The position numbers were made by a program, and so were the translations under genes. From IMG/VR virus record IMGVR_UViG_3300033150_000980, positions 1 through 36,361 of that record: a stretch of DNA of 36,361 nt. One strand, written 5' to 3'. The stretch comes from a virus. Positions 1-8,541 of this stretch are shown here, in pieces (position 1 is the stretch's first letter; each line of letters starts with the position of its first letter). A model generated the notes under the pieces. The model did not search any database. It was not told the DNA's origin and saw only the letters and a list, made by a program, of their open reading frames with translations.

Positions 1-96
1 CGTTACTTCTCACCTAAAGAAAATCCTGCTGATGTAGAGGCTGAATATAAAGAATTAAATTACGAACCTCCCATAAGCAATTGGAGATATGCTTAA
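1..96 (+). CDS. C-terminal end of an upstream gene (partial)
   Basis: Frame 1 is open from the left edge to a TAA at 94-96, giving 31 residues ending in NWRYA. The next gene starts inside it, which is typical of this packed cluster. In many related phages a terminase large subunit lies upstream of the portal, but nothing visible here proves that, so no function is assigned. Confidence 0.55.
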   Translation, partial: RYFSPKENPADVEAEYKELNYEPPISNWRYA

Positions 97-280
97 AATG
101 GAAAGAGATGATGTCTGTCTAAAACATTCAGGGATGTGTGCAAAGATTAAAATGTTGGAGGGTGATGTGAAATCTTTATGGCTTAAATGGGATGGAGCAC
201 AAAAGCTCTTGATAGGTACTTTAATATCAACATTATTAAGTTTCTTAGGAGTCATCTTTTTGCTCATTGAGAATCATTAA
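89..280 (+). CDS. Holin-like small membrane protein
   Basis: This 63-residue protein has a charged N-terminal half with a probable amphipathic helix and one C-terminal hydrophobic segment (about residues 40-59) ending in a short charged tail. That arrangement resembles XhlA-type phage holin/haemolysin proteins, which lie in the inner membrane and help release the endolysin. A GGAG at 84-87 region serves either the ATG at 89 or the in-frame ATG at 98; the second has the better spacing. It overlaps the previous gene. The endolysin candidate is about 8 kb downstream, so the lysis genes are not adjacent. The assignment rests on topology only. Confidence 0.6.
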   Translation: MLKMERDDVCLKHSGMCAKIKMLEGDVKSLWLKWDGAQKLLIGTLISTLLSFLGVIFLLIENH

Positions 281-283
281 TTG

Positions 284-306
284 CTTCGTATTTTAATTAA
301 ACAAAG
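284..306 (+). repeat. 23-nt RBS-associated palindrome, copy 1
   Basis: Arms CTTCGTAT and AAACAAAG flank a 7-nt AT-only centre. The right arm runs straight into the GGAG ribosome site of the TTG-started gene at 316. Confidence 0.75.
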
Positions 307-315
307 GAGATAAGT

Positions 316-1368
316 TTGGCTTTAAAGAAGGTGTATTTTGGTTCATTAGGACCTTTTGTCTATGATGATACTGTTCCAGTAAATGACCCTGATGGAGATT
401 TTGCTGGTGAAGATCATAAAGCAATGACTACGGATGGACAGCTCCGTGTGGAACAAGGCCCTGTTGCAGATGAAGAAGTTCTTCGTCTTGTTGATCTTGG
501 GTTTAGGCTTATGCCACCTGTGTCTGTTGTGGATATAGATAACCCAACTGAGCTAAATGTATTAACAGGTGACCTAGGTGCGCTTGTCCTTGCTTATCAA
601 ATAATTGGTGCTACAGTACAAAATGAGTACACAATCTACGCCTATGATGCTTCAGGACCTGCAGTAAATGCACCTTACATAGTAGATGCATCTGGAGTAG
701 GTGATGAAAGATGGATAGCAATAGGTGGAAAATATACTGCTCAGTTATTTTATGCTTCAGGAGGTATTAGAGTAGGTGGAGCCTTAAATTATTTATCTAT
801 TGATAATTCTGGAGTTATATCTTTACATGGCACAGCTGAGCGAAAATTAACCCTTCGTCCTGAAATAGACTACACAGCTCAACTTGCTCATGCAAAACCT
901 ACTCAGGTAACAATAGGGATATTTAAAGGATTTTCATTTCCTATCTACGCTGCAGATAATGAAGAATTATTTTTTAGACAGAGAGTCCCAGGTAGGTGGA
1001 ATGGAACATCTGATATTATGTTCTATGCAGGTGTTTGTTTATCAGCAGCTGAGGATGTAGGAGACTATTTTAAATTTCGTTTCTCATGGGAGCATACAAT
1101 TGTTGGAGAAGAAGTTCCAATAACCTCTAATAATGTAGATATAGAACAAGCAGTGCTTGTAGGAAGAAATGCTCAATATGATTTATATAGACTTGATTTC
1201 ACTATTGACTATGATATTGATGGAGTAGGTAACGAAATAAAGGCTGGTGAATTAATTGCTGGACGACTTTATCGAATAGATGCTACTGACCCAGATGTGT
1301 CTAATGAGATAATTCTTTTAAATTGGGCTACTGAATATACAGTAGATAAAATGTTTAAGACACTTTAG
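316..1368 (+). CDS. Predicted virion structural protein
   Basis: The 350-residue protein starts with TTG, chosen because AAAGGAGA lies 7 nt upstream and no ATG is nearby. It has no membrane segment or catalytic motif. A segment near residue 130 (DASGVGDERWIAIGGKY) resembles the short beta-rich modules of phage head-fibre, decoration or tail-fibre proteins, and the C-terminal half is beta-rich with many Asp, Ile and Tyr residues. Its place directly before the portal gene, 10 nt away, supports a structural role. Which part of the particle it forms cannot be told from sequence alone. Confidence 0.6.
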   Translation: MALKKVYFGSLGPFVYDDTVPVNDPDGDFAGEDHKAMTTDGQLRVEQGPVADEEVLRLVDLGFRLMPPVSVVDIDNPTELNVLTGDLGALVLAYQIIGATVQNEYTIYAYDASGPAVNAPYIVDASGVGDERWIAIGGKYTAQLFYASGGIRVGGALNYLSIDNSGVISLHGTAERKLTLRPEIDYTAQLAHAKPTQVTIGIFKGFSFPIYAADNEELFFRQRVPGRWNGTSDIMFYAGVCLSAAEDVGDYFKFRFSWEHTIVGEEVPITSNNVDIEQAVLVGRNAQYDLYRLDFTIDYDIDGVGNEIKAGELIAGRLYRIDATDPDVSNEIILLNWATEYTVDKMFKTL

Positions 1369-1378
1369 GAGATAATTA

Positions 1379-3328
1379 ATGCCCTATACCGTATCAGGTG
1401 AACCAGGACAGGGGAGTACAACAGATTTCTCAGATAAATCTTACGATTACGAGTACCCTAATGGTCTTAATCTTAAGCCAGATTCAGAGTTTCATAAAGA
1501 GCTTAAGGGAAAGATCTTAACTCGTGCTAGGGAGTCTCGTAATGAAATGTCTAAGCGCTATCCTTCCTGGAATGAAGTAGATAAGGTTCTAACAACCTAC
1601 ATTCCTCTCAAAGATAAGGAAAGACAACTTAAGCAAAAGGATACTGCAAAACCTGTATCAATCGTCTTCCCTTATACTTATGCAATGCTTGAGGCACTTC
1701 TAACCTATCTTTCAATGGCTTTTTTCCAAGACCCTATGTTTCAATATGAAGGTGTTGGACCTGAAGATGTACAGGGTACTATGTTGCTTGAACTACTTGT
1801 CCGTCTTCATTGTATTAAAACTAAAGTCCCTCTCGCTGTACACACTGTCTTACGAAACTCCCTTGCATATGGAATAGGGCCTGGTGCACCTGGGTGGACA
1901 AAATTGCTTGGAAAGAAACCTATAAATTCTGAGGTAATCACTTTAGACAAATTCGGTAGAAAATCCATAAGTAGAAAAGTTACCTTCGTTGAATCTATGC
2001 TATTCGAGGGGAATAAACTAGATGCAATCGATCCTTACATGTACCTACCAGACCCATCTGTAAGTGCTCACGACACTCAATCTGGTGAATTCGTAGGTTG
2101 GGTTGTGCGTGATAACTTAATGAATATGCTATCTGAAGAACTCTCTAGCGATGGAGAAATCTTCAATGTGAAATATCTTAAGGCAATAAGGAATAAAAAA
2201 TCATCTTTTTCAATAGACCAATCTAGTCGCAACTTAAAATACGGAGGTCAAGATCCAAGAAATGTAACTGCAGCTTCTACAAATCATGTAGATACAATCT
2301 ATATGTATGTAAATCTAATCCCGAAAGAATGGAAACTTGGAGAAAGTGAATATCCAGAAAAGTGGCTCTTTGCACTCTCTTCAGATGAAGTAATAACATC
2401 TGCTTCTAAAGTTGACCATGCTCATGGTATGTTTCCTGTTGCAGTTGCTGCACCTGAGTTTGATGGTTTTTCACCTACACCTATTGGTAGATTAGAAATC
2501 CTACATGGTCTTCAACATACATTAGATTTTCTTTTCAACTCACATGTAAGTAATGTTCGTAAATCTATCAATGATATGTTTGTAGTTGATCCTTATCTAA
2601 TCAACATAAATGACCTTAAAGATCCTGAGCCTGGCAAACTTATTAGACTCAGAAGGCCTGCATGGGGAAGAGGAGTTGATAAGGTTGTACAGCAACTCCA
2701 GGTAAACGACATCACAAGGAATAATATAGCTGATTCTGCTTACATAACACAGTGGATGGATAAAATCTCTGGCGCTGACCAATCTATGATGGGCTCACTT
2801 CGACAAGGAGGTCCTGAGCGATTAACAAGAGGTGAATTTCAAGGGACTAGAGGAAGTGCTATTTCACGTTTGCAAAGGATTGCTTCAATCATAGGTATGC
2901 AGTTTATGCAAGATATAGGTTACATGTTTGCTGTTCATACACAGCAGTATATGTCACAAGATACTTATGTAAAAACCATTGGAAGGAATCAAGAAAAGCT
3001 AACCGAGATGTTTGGGAAACAGGAAAGAGTTCCAGTAACTCCTTTTGATTTATCAATTGACTATGATGTAATCGTTAGAGATGGAAGTATTCCTGGAGGA
3101 AACTTCAGTGAGATCTGGGTACAACTGTTTCAAATAATAGGTGGTTCTGAACAACTTTCTCAAGAATTTGATGTATTCAGATTGTTTAGTTATATAGCAA
3201 CTGAACTTGGAGCTAAAAATATCGAGGATTTTAAAAGGAATGTTAATAGAATCCAACCAACAGTAATGGGTAATGAAGAGACAATGAATGAAGTAGATAA
3301 AGGGAATTTAGTACCTACAGGAGTTTAA
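1379..3328 (+). CDS. Portal protein
   Basis: The 649-residue length and composition fit podovirus-type portal proteins, which form the dodecameric ring at one capsid vertex through which DNA enters and leaves. Supporting features are the N-terminal helical segment, the central DPYMYLPDPSVS region (near residue 220), the helical 'HVSNVRKSINDMFVVDPY' stem-type segment (about 390-406), and a Gln/Gly-rich loop with GSLRQGGPERLTRGE (about 475-490). It is followed by scaffold and capsid genes, the usual order. The ATG at 1379 follows AGGAG. Residues 398-432 are matched without gaps by the early 77-aa protein at 30772-31005. Confidence 0.88.
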   Translation: MPYTVSGEPGQGSTTDFSDKSYDYEYPNGLNLKPDSEFHKELKGKILTRARESRNEMSKRYPSWNEVDKVLTTYIPLKDKERQLKQKDTAKPVSIVFPYTYAMLEALLTYLSMAFFQDPMFQYEGVGPEDVQGTMLLELLVRLHCIKTKVPLAVHTVLRNSLAYGIGPGAPGWTKLLGKKPINSEVITLDKFGRKSISRKVTFVESMLFEGNKLDAIDPYMYLPDPSVSAHDTQSGEFVGWVVRDNLMNMLSEELSSDGEIFNVKYLKAIRNKKSSFSIDQSSRNLKYGGQDPRNVTAASTNHVDTIYMYVNLIPKEWKLGESEYPEKWLFALSSDEVITSASKVDHAHGMFPVAVAAPEFDGFSPTPIGRLEILHGLQHTLDFLFNSHVSNVRKSINDMFVVDPYLININDLKDPEPGKLIRLRRPAWGRGVDKVVQQLQVNDITRNNIADSAYITQWMDKISGADQSMMGSLRQGGPERLTRGEFQGTRGSAISRLQRIASIIGMQFMQDIGYMFAVHTQQYMSQDTYVKTIGRNQEKLTEMFGKQERVPVTPFDLSIDYDVIVRDGSIPGGNFSEIWVQLFQIIGGSEQLSQEFDVFRLFSYIATELGAKNIEDFKRNVNRIQPTVMGNEETMNEVDKGNLVPTGV

Positions 3329-3329
3329 A

Positions 3330-3638
3330 ATGAAAGAAGATCAAGAGGTCATAGTTAATGCTACAAAAGATCAAATTGAAACTTTTAAAGCATCAATCTT
3401 ATGGAAAGATATTAAGCGTGAGTTAGAAATGTGGAAAGATGGATGTAAAGATGAATATGGACAGACCGTTGGAGATTCCATAACTTCCGGCGCAAACATC
3501 TTGACACACTTAGGAGACATACATGGGCGAGAGATGGCGATAGATTACTTCACATCCATGCCAGATGTATTCTTAGAAATTTTAAAAGATAAAGATGAGA
3601 ATAAAGAGGAGATAGAAAATGAGTCTAGATCCAAATAA
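3330..3638 (+). CDS. Conserved-type small protein after portal
   Basis: This 102-residue, highly charged and probably helical protein starts one base after the portal stop, with CAGGAG as ribosome site. It has no membrane segment or motif I recognise. The C-terminal 25 residues are almost all charged (Asp/Glu/Lys). Its stop overlaps the start of the next gene by about 20 nt, suggesting translational coupling within the head-gene operon. Function unknown. Confidence 0.7.
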   Translation: MKEDQEVIVNATKDQIETFKASILWKDIKRELEMWKDGCKDEYGQTVGDSITSGANILTHLGDIHGREMAIDYFTSMPDVFLEILKDKDENKEEIENESRSK

Positions 3639-4083
3639 ACCAACTGATCAAGAATTAGTAAGCATGTGGCCTTATTGGGTTAGAAAATTAGTATCTTCTA
3701 TAAATAATTTAGAGGCTGGGGTTGTTGATATAGTTTTTACTGACCTTACTATATTAGGTGGAGCTACAACATTAGTTATTGGAACTGATCTTAGTACAGC
3801 TACTAAAGAATATATTAAAATTGATAGTTCAGGAGCTGCACTTATTAATCAGATAGAAGGCGGTGCTGAAGGACAAACGAAAACCTTTATATTTCAAGAT
3901 AATGATATATCATTTGTAGATGGACCTAAAGATACTGGACAACTTTATCTAAACCAACTACCTGCATTATCAACCTTTAATGCACAGCAAGATGATGTAA
4001 TCACTTTAATAAACATAGGTGGGAATGGTACAGATGAATATGGATATTGGAAGGAAATTTCAAGACAATTAAGTGTTAAATAG
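3619..4083 (+). CDS. Predicted virion structural protein
   Basis: A 154-residue protein with a short helical N-terminus (WPYWVRKLVSSINNLE) and a beta-rich, Gly/Thr/Asp-rich remainder ending in a WKEISRQL segment. The pattern (N-terminal anchor followed by a beta domain with repeated short strands) is common in small phage head-fibre or decoration proteins, but I see no diagnostic motif. GAGGAG lies 8-12 nt before the ATG, inside the previous gene. It lies between portal and scaffold, so a head role is the simplest inference. Confidence 0.65.
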   Translation: MSLDPNKPTDQELVSMWPYWVRKLVSSINNLEAGVVDIVFTDLTILGGATTLVIGTDLSTATKEYIKIDSSGAALINQIEGGAEGQTKTFIFQDNDISFVDGPKDTGQLYLNQLPALSTFNAQQDDVITLINIGGNGTDEYGYWKEISRQLSVK

Positions 4084-4094
4084 AGGAGGAACTC

Positions 4095-4919
4095 ATGCCG
4101 GAAGAAATTAAAGATCAGATTGATGCAATGCTAAACATTGGTGAACCAACAGCTACAGATGCTCCATTTACTGAAAGTGTTGTTACAAAAGCACCTGGAA
4201 CGGAAGCTCCAGGAACAGAGGCACCTTCAACAAAAAGTGTAACAACAGATGCTCCAGGAACAAGTGCACCTGCTACGGATGCTCCAACAACTGAGGCACC
4301 TGTAGATGATGAACTTGAGAAAATGAAAAGGGAGATTGAAGCACTTCGTACAAAACTAAATGAGACTCAGGAGAAAAAACCTCCTGCAACTAAATCACCG
4401 ACAACAGAAGTACCTTATAAAGAAATAGACTTCCTCGGTAAAGAACTTGACCTTGATGATTTAACGAGAGACCCAGATATTCTTAATAAGATTCTTAACA
4501 AGGTATATAAGATGGGCTCTGATGCTTCAAAACAGTTTCAGGAAACTACCTTAAAAAACATCCCTGACATTGTTAAGAGCAATGTAGTCGCACAAGCAAC
4601 TTTGAAAAAGAAGGTTGATGAATTCTACACTGAAAACAAAGATCTCAAACCATTCAAGAAAGCTGTCGCTGCTGTATATGAAGAGCTTGCTTCAGAAAAT
4701 CCTGATTGGAAACTTGATAAGATCTTCAATGAGACAGAGAAAGAAACTCGAAAACGTCTTGAACTTCAAAAGAAAGCTGGAGCAACTTCTGCTCCATCAA
4801 CTGAGGCACCTAAAAGGAAATCACCAAGATTCCCTGGGACAAAAAGTTCCAGGTCAAGACAGAAACCTAATACAAACTCTCTCCTCTCGGAGATTGATAA
4901 GATGAATGAAATAATTTAA
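4095..4919 (+). CDS. Scaffold-like protein with Thr-Ala-Pro repeats
   Basis: The 274-residue protein lies between portal and capsid, where the scaffolding protein is expected, and its composition fits: highly charged, helical and coiled-coil-like after residue 75, with a basic C-terminus (KSPRFPGTKSSRSRQK). Unusually, residues 17-70 consist of repeats of the type T-x-AP (APGTEAP, APSTKS, APATDAP, TTEAP), with further copies near 98-106 and 233-240. Such a segment is likely extended and disordered. The scaffold call rests on position, charge and helicity, not on a motif. GAGGAGG precedes the ATG. Confidence 0.65.
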   Translation: MPEEIKDQIDAMLNIGEPTATDAPFTESVVTKAPGTEAPGTEAPSTKSVTTDAPGTSAPATDAPTTEAPVDDELEKMKREIEALRTKLNETQEKKPPATKSPTTEVPYKEIDFLGKELDLDDLTRDPDILNKILNKVYKMGSDASKQFQETTLKNIPDIVKSNVVAQATLKKKVDEFYTENKDLKPFKKAVAAVYEELASENPDWKLDKIFNETEKETRKRLELQKKAGATSAPSTEAPKRKSPRFPGTKSSRSRQKPNTNSLLSEIDKMNEII

Positions 4920-4933
4920 AGGAGGTAACTAAA

Positions 4934-5329
4934 ATGCGTGAAGATAGATTTTGGGGACAGGATACAGTTGTTGATAAGTATCATGCTCCCAATGCAGATT
5001 ATGTAATGAATACCAGGGATTATGTCTTACGGCCTTCAGCAGATCCTACATCAGGTCCTATAGTCATAACTCTCCCACCTGTCTCTGAAGCTAGAGGCAG
5101 ATTCTATTCTATTGTATGTAGAAATGCAGACCCTGTGAATACTATCACTATTGAAGACTTCAAAGATGATAGTGAGTGCTGGGCAGGTGATATAACATTG
5201 GATGGTAAGTGTGATGAAGCACTTCTTTACTCTGATGGAATGAAGTGGTTTGTACTTGGTAAGGTATTAACTTATACTGGAACAACTACACCACCGACCT
5301 CTGCTGCACCTACAACTGCTGCACAATAA
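4934..5329 (+). CDS. Putative capsid decoration or head-fibre protein
   Basis: 131 residues, beta-rich, located immediately before the major capsid gene, which is where decoration proteins often lie. The core ('IVITLPPVSEARGRFYSIVCRNAD', about 43-66) resembles the strand patterns of phage fibre and decoration modules. The last 15 residues are Thr/Pro/Ala-rich (TTTPPTSAAPTTAAQ), echoing the T-x-AP repeats of the scaffold-like protein next door. AAAGGAGG lies 7 nt before the ATG. There is no enzymatic motif; the role is inferred from position and composition. Confidence 0.6.
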   Translation: MREDRFWGQDTVVDKYHAPNADYVMNTRDYVLRPSADPTSGPIVITLPPVSEARGRFYSIVCRNADPVNTITIEDFKDDSECWAGDITLDGKCDEALLYSDGMKWFVLGKVLTYTGTTTPPTSAAPTTAAQ

Positions 5330-5343
5330 GATAAATATTTAAC

Positions 5344-5366
5344 CTTCGTTTTATAAATAAACGAAG
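5344..5366 (+). repeat. 23-nt RBS-associated palindrome, copy 2 (perfect)
   Basis: Arms CTTCGTTT and AAACGAAG are exact reverse complements around a TATAAAT centre. It lies in the leader of the capsid gene, 8 nt before the AGGAGG that serves exon 1. Confidence 0.85.
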
Positions 5367-5388
5367 CAATTTATAGGAGGAAATAATT

Positions 5389-7549
5389 ATGTTTTTAGGA
5401 ATGCGTACTGTATAAACTTTGCGCATGTAAAACTACTCAAAATCGGGGAACATCTCATTGAGACAATCCCGAGCCAAACTGATACAGGAGGTGTAACGAT
5501 CATGACTAATATAGAGGAAACTATGGATAAAATGAGAAAGATGATTGATGATGTACTAACATTCGATAAAAAGCAAATTATGGAGGCTCTTTATTGGATG
5601 GCTTTAGGTGATGGGCATGTTGAGAAACCTTTGCGAGGAGACTGTCTATTGACTGTATCTCATTCTATTGAACATCAAGATTATGTATATTGGAAGGGTT
5701 CAATTGTAGGAAGAATATTAAGATATTCTATTAATCCTATGACTGTTAAAAGTGGATTTGCTGGGTCTCATAATATGGTTAGGCTTAGGACTCAACATCA
5801 TCCCTGGTTCACTAAGATTAGAGAAAGAGTATATGAAACTATAGGTAGAAAATGTATAGATCCTTATGCCTTATCATTATTAGATAGATTAGGACTTGCT
5901 ATACTCTATCAGGATGATGGAAGTTATCACTATACTCCAGCAGCTGGACATAATATATTAATCCATAAATTATGCTTCAGTAAATTCGAGCTTGAAGCAC
6001 TCGCTAAAACCATAGTTGATAAATTTGGAATTATATTTAGAATTAACAGAGTTAAAAATAAAGGGCTTGGGTACAGACTTAGACTTCGTGCTAAGGATAG
6101 AGAAAAGTTCTTTGCATTAATAGATCCTTATATAGTTCCGTCAATGCTCTATAAAGTTGGAAGGGGTGGCACTTCAATTTGAAGTGGTGAGATGATCTGG
6201 TCTTCATGGCGACATGAAGAGGCTGACAGAAATGATCAGCCCATTGCTGATAAGCAATAGTAACAACTACGGGAACCGGAGATTGGGTTGCAGATCAGCG
6301 TCCAATGTCTTGGCGTCAAAATATACTTTATTTATACCCTAACGGAATGACTCCGTTAACAGCTATCCTTTCCATGATGGGAAGTAAGAAGGTAACTGAC
6401 CCTCAGTTTCATTGGTGGACAGAGCAAATCGGTTCTGTCTCCGGAGCTGTCAATGGTATCTTTACCGTGCCAGATCTTTCAGTTGCTTATGCTAATGGTG
6501 GAGTTGCTGGAGATGTAGTCTATGTTTCAGTAGCTGCAACCCTCGCTAATCGTATCCGTGCTGGGCATCAGATTCTACTTCGTGATGCTAGTGATTATCG
6601 TGTAGATGTTGTTGGGAAGGTGAGTTCAGTTAGCACTTCTGGTGCTATATCAGTTCTTGCAATCATTCTGCTTGAAGACGATGATAATAGTCCAGATCAT
6701 GATCTTTCAGATGTTGATAATCTTTTAGTCATAGGTAATATTAATGCTGAGGGCGCTGAGATGCCTAATGCTATTGCATTGAATCCTGTAAAGCATTATA
6801 ATTACACTCAGATCTTTCGTTCACCCTTGAGCATCACCCGTACGGCTCGAAGTACCAGTCTTCGCACTGGAGATGATTATCAAAAAGCTAAGCGAGAATG
6901 TTTAGAAATGAACTCTATTGAAATGGAACTTGCATATCTCTGGGGAATCATGACTGAGCGTATAGGTGATAATGGTAAACCTGAGAGAACAACTCAGGGT
7001 ATTATCAACTTCATTCGCAACAACGCTCCAGGTAATGTAGATGATTATACACTTAATCCTGCTTACTCTGGTCAATCCTGGACAGCTGGAGGTGAGACTT
7101 GGTTAAAGGCTATGCTTGAACTCATCTTTCGCTATGGTGCTGAGGATAAACTCTGTCTCTGCGGTTCAGGTGCATTGTTAGGAATCGACGCACTTGCACA
7201 ATCCTCCGGACAGATTCAACTTGCTCCGGCGCAGAAAACCTACGGTATGCAGATCAAAACATGGATAACTCCATTCGGAACTATCCATCTGAAGACACAT
7301 CCACTCTTCTCTTTTGATGCTACCACCCGTAACATGATGGTGATTCTTGAGCCTAAAGAACTTGAGTATAAATATATCCAGGACACTACATTTTATGGTG
7401 AGTCTAGTGCCAAGCAGCATCCTGAGGGCTACGGACATCGTAGAATTGATGGGACTGAAGAGGAGTACCTTACTGAGTGTGGTCTTGAGTTTGGATTCCC
7501 ACTTAAGTGCGGTATTTTGAATGGTGTAGGTCTTCCAAATAACATTTAA
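5389..7549 (+). CDS. Major capsid protein, split by a group I intron
   Basis: Exon 1 is 5389-5406 (ATG, reading MFLGMR, with AGGAGG upstream). Exon 2 is 6272-7549, giving a joined protein of 431 residues. After joining, the N-terminus reads GMR-GTGDWVADQRPMSW followed by YLYPNGMTPLTAIL, which matches from memory a family of podovirus-type capsid proteins. Without splicing, exon 1 would end after eight codons at TAA 5413-5415. The splice point after U5406 is supported by pairing of exon AUGCGU with intron GCGCAU (5421-5426), ending in the U-G wobble required by group I introns. The 3' end at G6271 was chosen because it keeps frame and restores the conserved N-terminus. The ATG at 6305 has no ribosome site and is not the true start. 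Confidence 0.87.
5407..6271 (+). mobile_element. Group I self-splicing intron
   Basis: This 865-nt intron lies in the capsid gene. Visible elements: internal guide GCGCAU (5421-5426) pairing with the 5' exon; a P4-type pairing of UCGGG (5443-5447) with CCCGA (5468-5472) inside sequences that look like the P and Q elements; a short P5 stem (5453-5463); an 8-bp hairpin with a GCGA tetraloop (6201-6220), probably P8; a GGCUGA/UCAGCC pairing (6221-6226 with 6236-6241); and a perfect 6-bp hairpin (6243-6258), probably P9. The last base is G, as group I introns need. The homing endonuclease lies in a peripheral loop. Helix names are my inference; the P1 and P4 pairings are seen directly. Confidence 0.85.
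5502..6182 (+). CDS. LAGLIDADG homing endonuclease (intron-encoded)
   Basis: This 226-residue protein carries two LAGLIDADG-type motifs: ALYWMALGDGHV (about residues 29-40) and LGLAILYQDDGSY (about 130-142), each ending in the acidic residue that binds catalytic metal. The C-terminal segment DPYIVPSMLYKV is typical of the PF03161-type family. Such enzymes cut intronless copies of the host gene so that the intron is copied in by repair. It has its own ribosome site (AGGAGG, 10 nt before the ATG). A hairpin with arms CACTTC/GAAGTG covers its stop codon. Confidence 0.9.
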   Translation: MTNIEETMDKMRKMIDDVLTFDKKQIMEALYWMALGDGHVEKPLRGDCLLTVSHSIEHQDYVYWKGSIVGRILRYSINPMTVKSGFAGSHNMVRLRTQHHPWFTKIRERVYETIGRKCIDPYALSLLDRLGLAILYQDDGSYHYTPAAGHNILIHKLCFSKFELEALAKTIVDKFGIIFRINRVKNKGLGYRLRLRAKDREKFFALIDPYIVPSMLYKVGRGGTSI

Positions 7550-7559
7550 CCTTTAACCT

Positions 7560-7589
7560 CGAAGGTGAGTAATAAACTGCCCACCTTCG
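7560..7589 (+). terminator. Hairpin after capsid gene, terminator-like
   Basis: CGAAGGTG (7560-7567) pairs with CACCTTCG (7582-7589) over 8 bp, followed by TTTTAT. It lies 11 nt after the capsid stop. Its right arm contains the left arm of the palindrome at 7585-7607, so the two hairpins cannot form together. Confidence 0.6.
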
Positions 7590-7607
7590 TTTTATAAATA
7601 AACAAAG
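7585..7607 (+). repeat. 23-nt RBS-associated palindrome, copy 3
   Basis: Arms CTTCGTTT and AAACAAAG flank TATAAAT. It differs from copy 2 by one base. The right arm plus the next two bases (AAAGGA) is the only ribosome site for the ATG at 7615. Confidence 0.85.
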
Positions 7608-7614
7608 GATTCAT

Positions 7615-8343
7615 ATGAATCTACTTCAACTCCGTCAGCAATTCAGAACAATCTCAGGTCGTAACGACCTCGTAAATGAAGATGGTTCTGACAATGGTGC
7701 TAATTTTTACATCAATGCAGGACAACGTCATCTAGATCGTTTAGATACTAATCAGAAATCTTATGGAATTTGCTATAGATTCTGCAATATAGGTTTTCAT
7801 GCAGTAACATTTCCATACTGCCGTGCGGTTAAAGAGGTCTGGGCATCTACAACTACTGCTCGATGGCAGCTTGAGAAGAAGAATCTTGCGGACTTAATTG
7901 CAGGATACCTTACAAAACTACCTTCATCTATAGACAAAGGGAATCCTCTTTACTATGCACCTACAATAACTCGTGCTGTACCAGAAACCTTCAACTCTGA
8001 ATCAAGTGATTTTGAAGCTTACTCCGGCTATGTAGATGTAATAAGTGCAAATCACTTTGCTTACAATTGTGTTTTAATAGCACCTCCTGTTAAAGAAAAA
8101 ATCCTTATTGAAACCAAAGGACTCTTTTACACAGATGAACTCATAAATGATGATGATAAAAGTTATTGGTCTGAAGTGCATCCTGACATCTTGATAATGG
8201 CAACTATGCGGCATATTGAGATTATCAATAGAAACACTCAAGGTGTAAATGATTGGAATGCTTCAATAAAAACTGAGGTTACTAACATTGGTAAAGATCT
8301 TGTCGAAGAAGAAATTGCAGAAGTTACTCAAATAGAGGATTAA
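7615..8343 (+). CDS. Putative head-tail adaptor / virion protein
   Basis: 242 residues. The N-terminus (QLRQQFRTISGRNDLVNEDGSDNGANFYINAGQRHLDRL, approximately) has the helix-loop-helix pattern seen at the start of several small phage connector or adaptor proteins encoded just after the capsid gene. The rest is mixed alpha/beta with an acidic C-terminal helix. There is no enzymatic motif. The start is fixed by AAAGGA and the palindrome upstream. Position after the capsid gene and before small tail-type genes supports a connector role, which is inference. Confidence 0.6.
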   Translation: MNLLQLRQQFRTISGRNDLVNEDGSDNGANFYINAGQRHLDRLDTNQKSYGICYRFCNIGFHAVTFPYCRAVKEVWASTTTARWQLEKKNLADLIAGYLTKLPSSIDKGNPLYYAPTITRAVPETFNSESSDFEAYSGYVDVISANHFAYNCVLIAPPVKEKILIETKGLFYTDELINDDDKSYWSEVHPDILIMATMRHIEIINRNTQGVNDWNASIKTEVTNIGKDLVEEEIAEVTQIED

Positions 8344-8541
8344 ATGGAAAAGTTATATAACCAGACTAATCAACTTGTAAAAGATTTACAAATGATTGCT
8401 GATAATATCTTTGATTATAATTCTGGACTTTGTAAAAAAAGAATCCCACTAAATATTATACAGTATGATATTGCAACTTTAGCAAGGGATCTTGCTAAAC
8501 TTCATGGAGAAATAGGAGAAAAAATAAGAAATGACCCTTAG
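8344..8541 (+). CDS. Small helical protein of unknown function
   Basis: 65 residues, starting at the base after the previous stop and using AGAGGA as ribosome site. It is predicted to be helical and charged, with no membrane segment. The gene overlaps the start of the endolysin candidate by 11 nt. I recognise no family. Confidence 0.65.
   Translation: MEKLYNQTNQLVKDLQMIADNIFDYNSGLCKKRIPLNIIQYDIATLARDLAKLHGEIGEKIRNDP

Noticed and set aside
4615-4905. Second plus-strand frame inside the scaffold gene
   Set aside because: Lys-rich shadow of the scaffold frame, without a ribosome site.
5389-5415. Separate 8-codon leader peptide before the capsid gene
   Set aside because: It has the strongest ribosome site of the region, but the P1 pairing and the capsid N-terminus show it is exon 1 of the capsid gene.
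6167-6185. Hairpin at the end of the homing endonuclease as a terminator
   Set aside because: No T-run follows and it lies inside the intron, where it is more likely part of the folded RNA.
6305-7549. Major capsid gene starting at the ATG at 6305
   Set aside because: No ribosome site; the frame extends back to the intron end and joins exon 1 to restore the conserved N-terminus.
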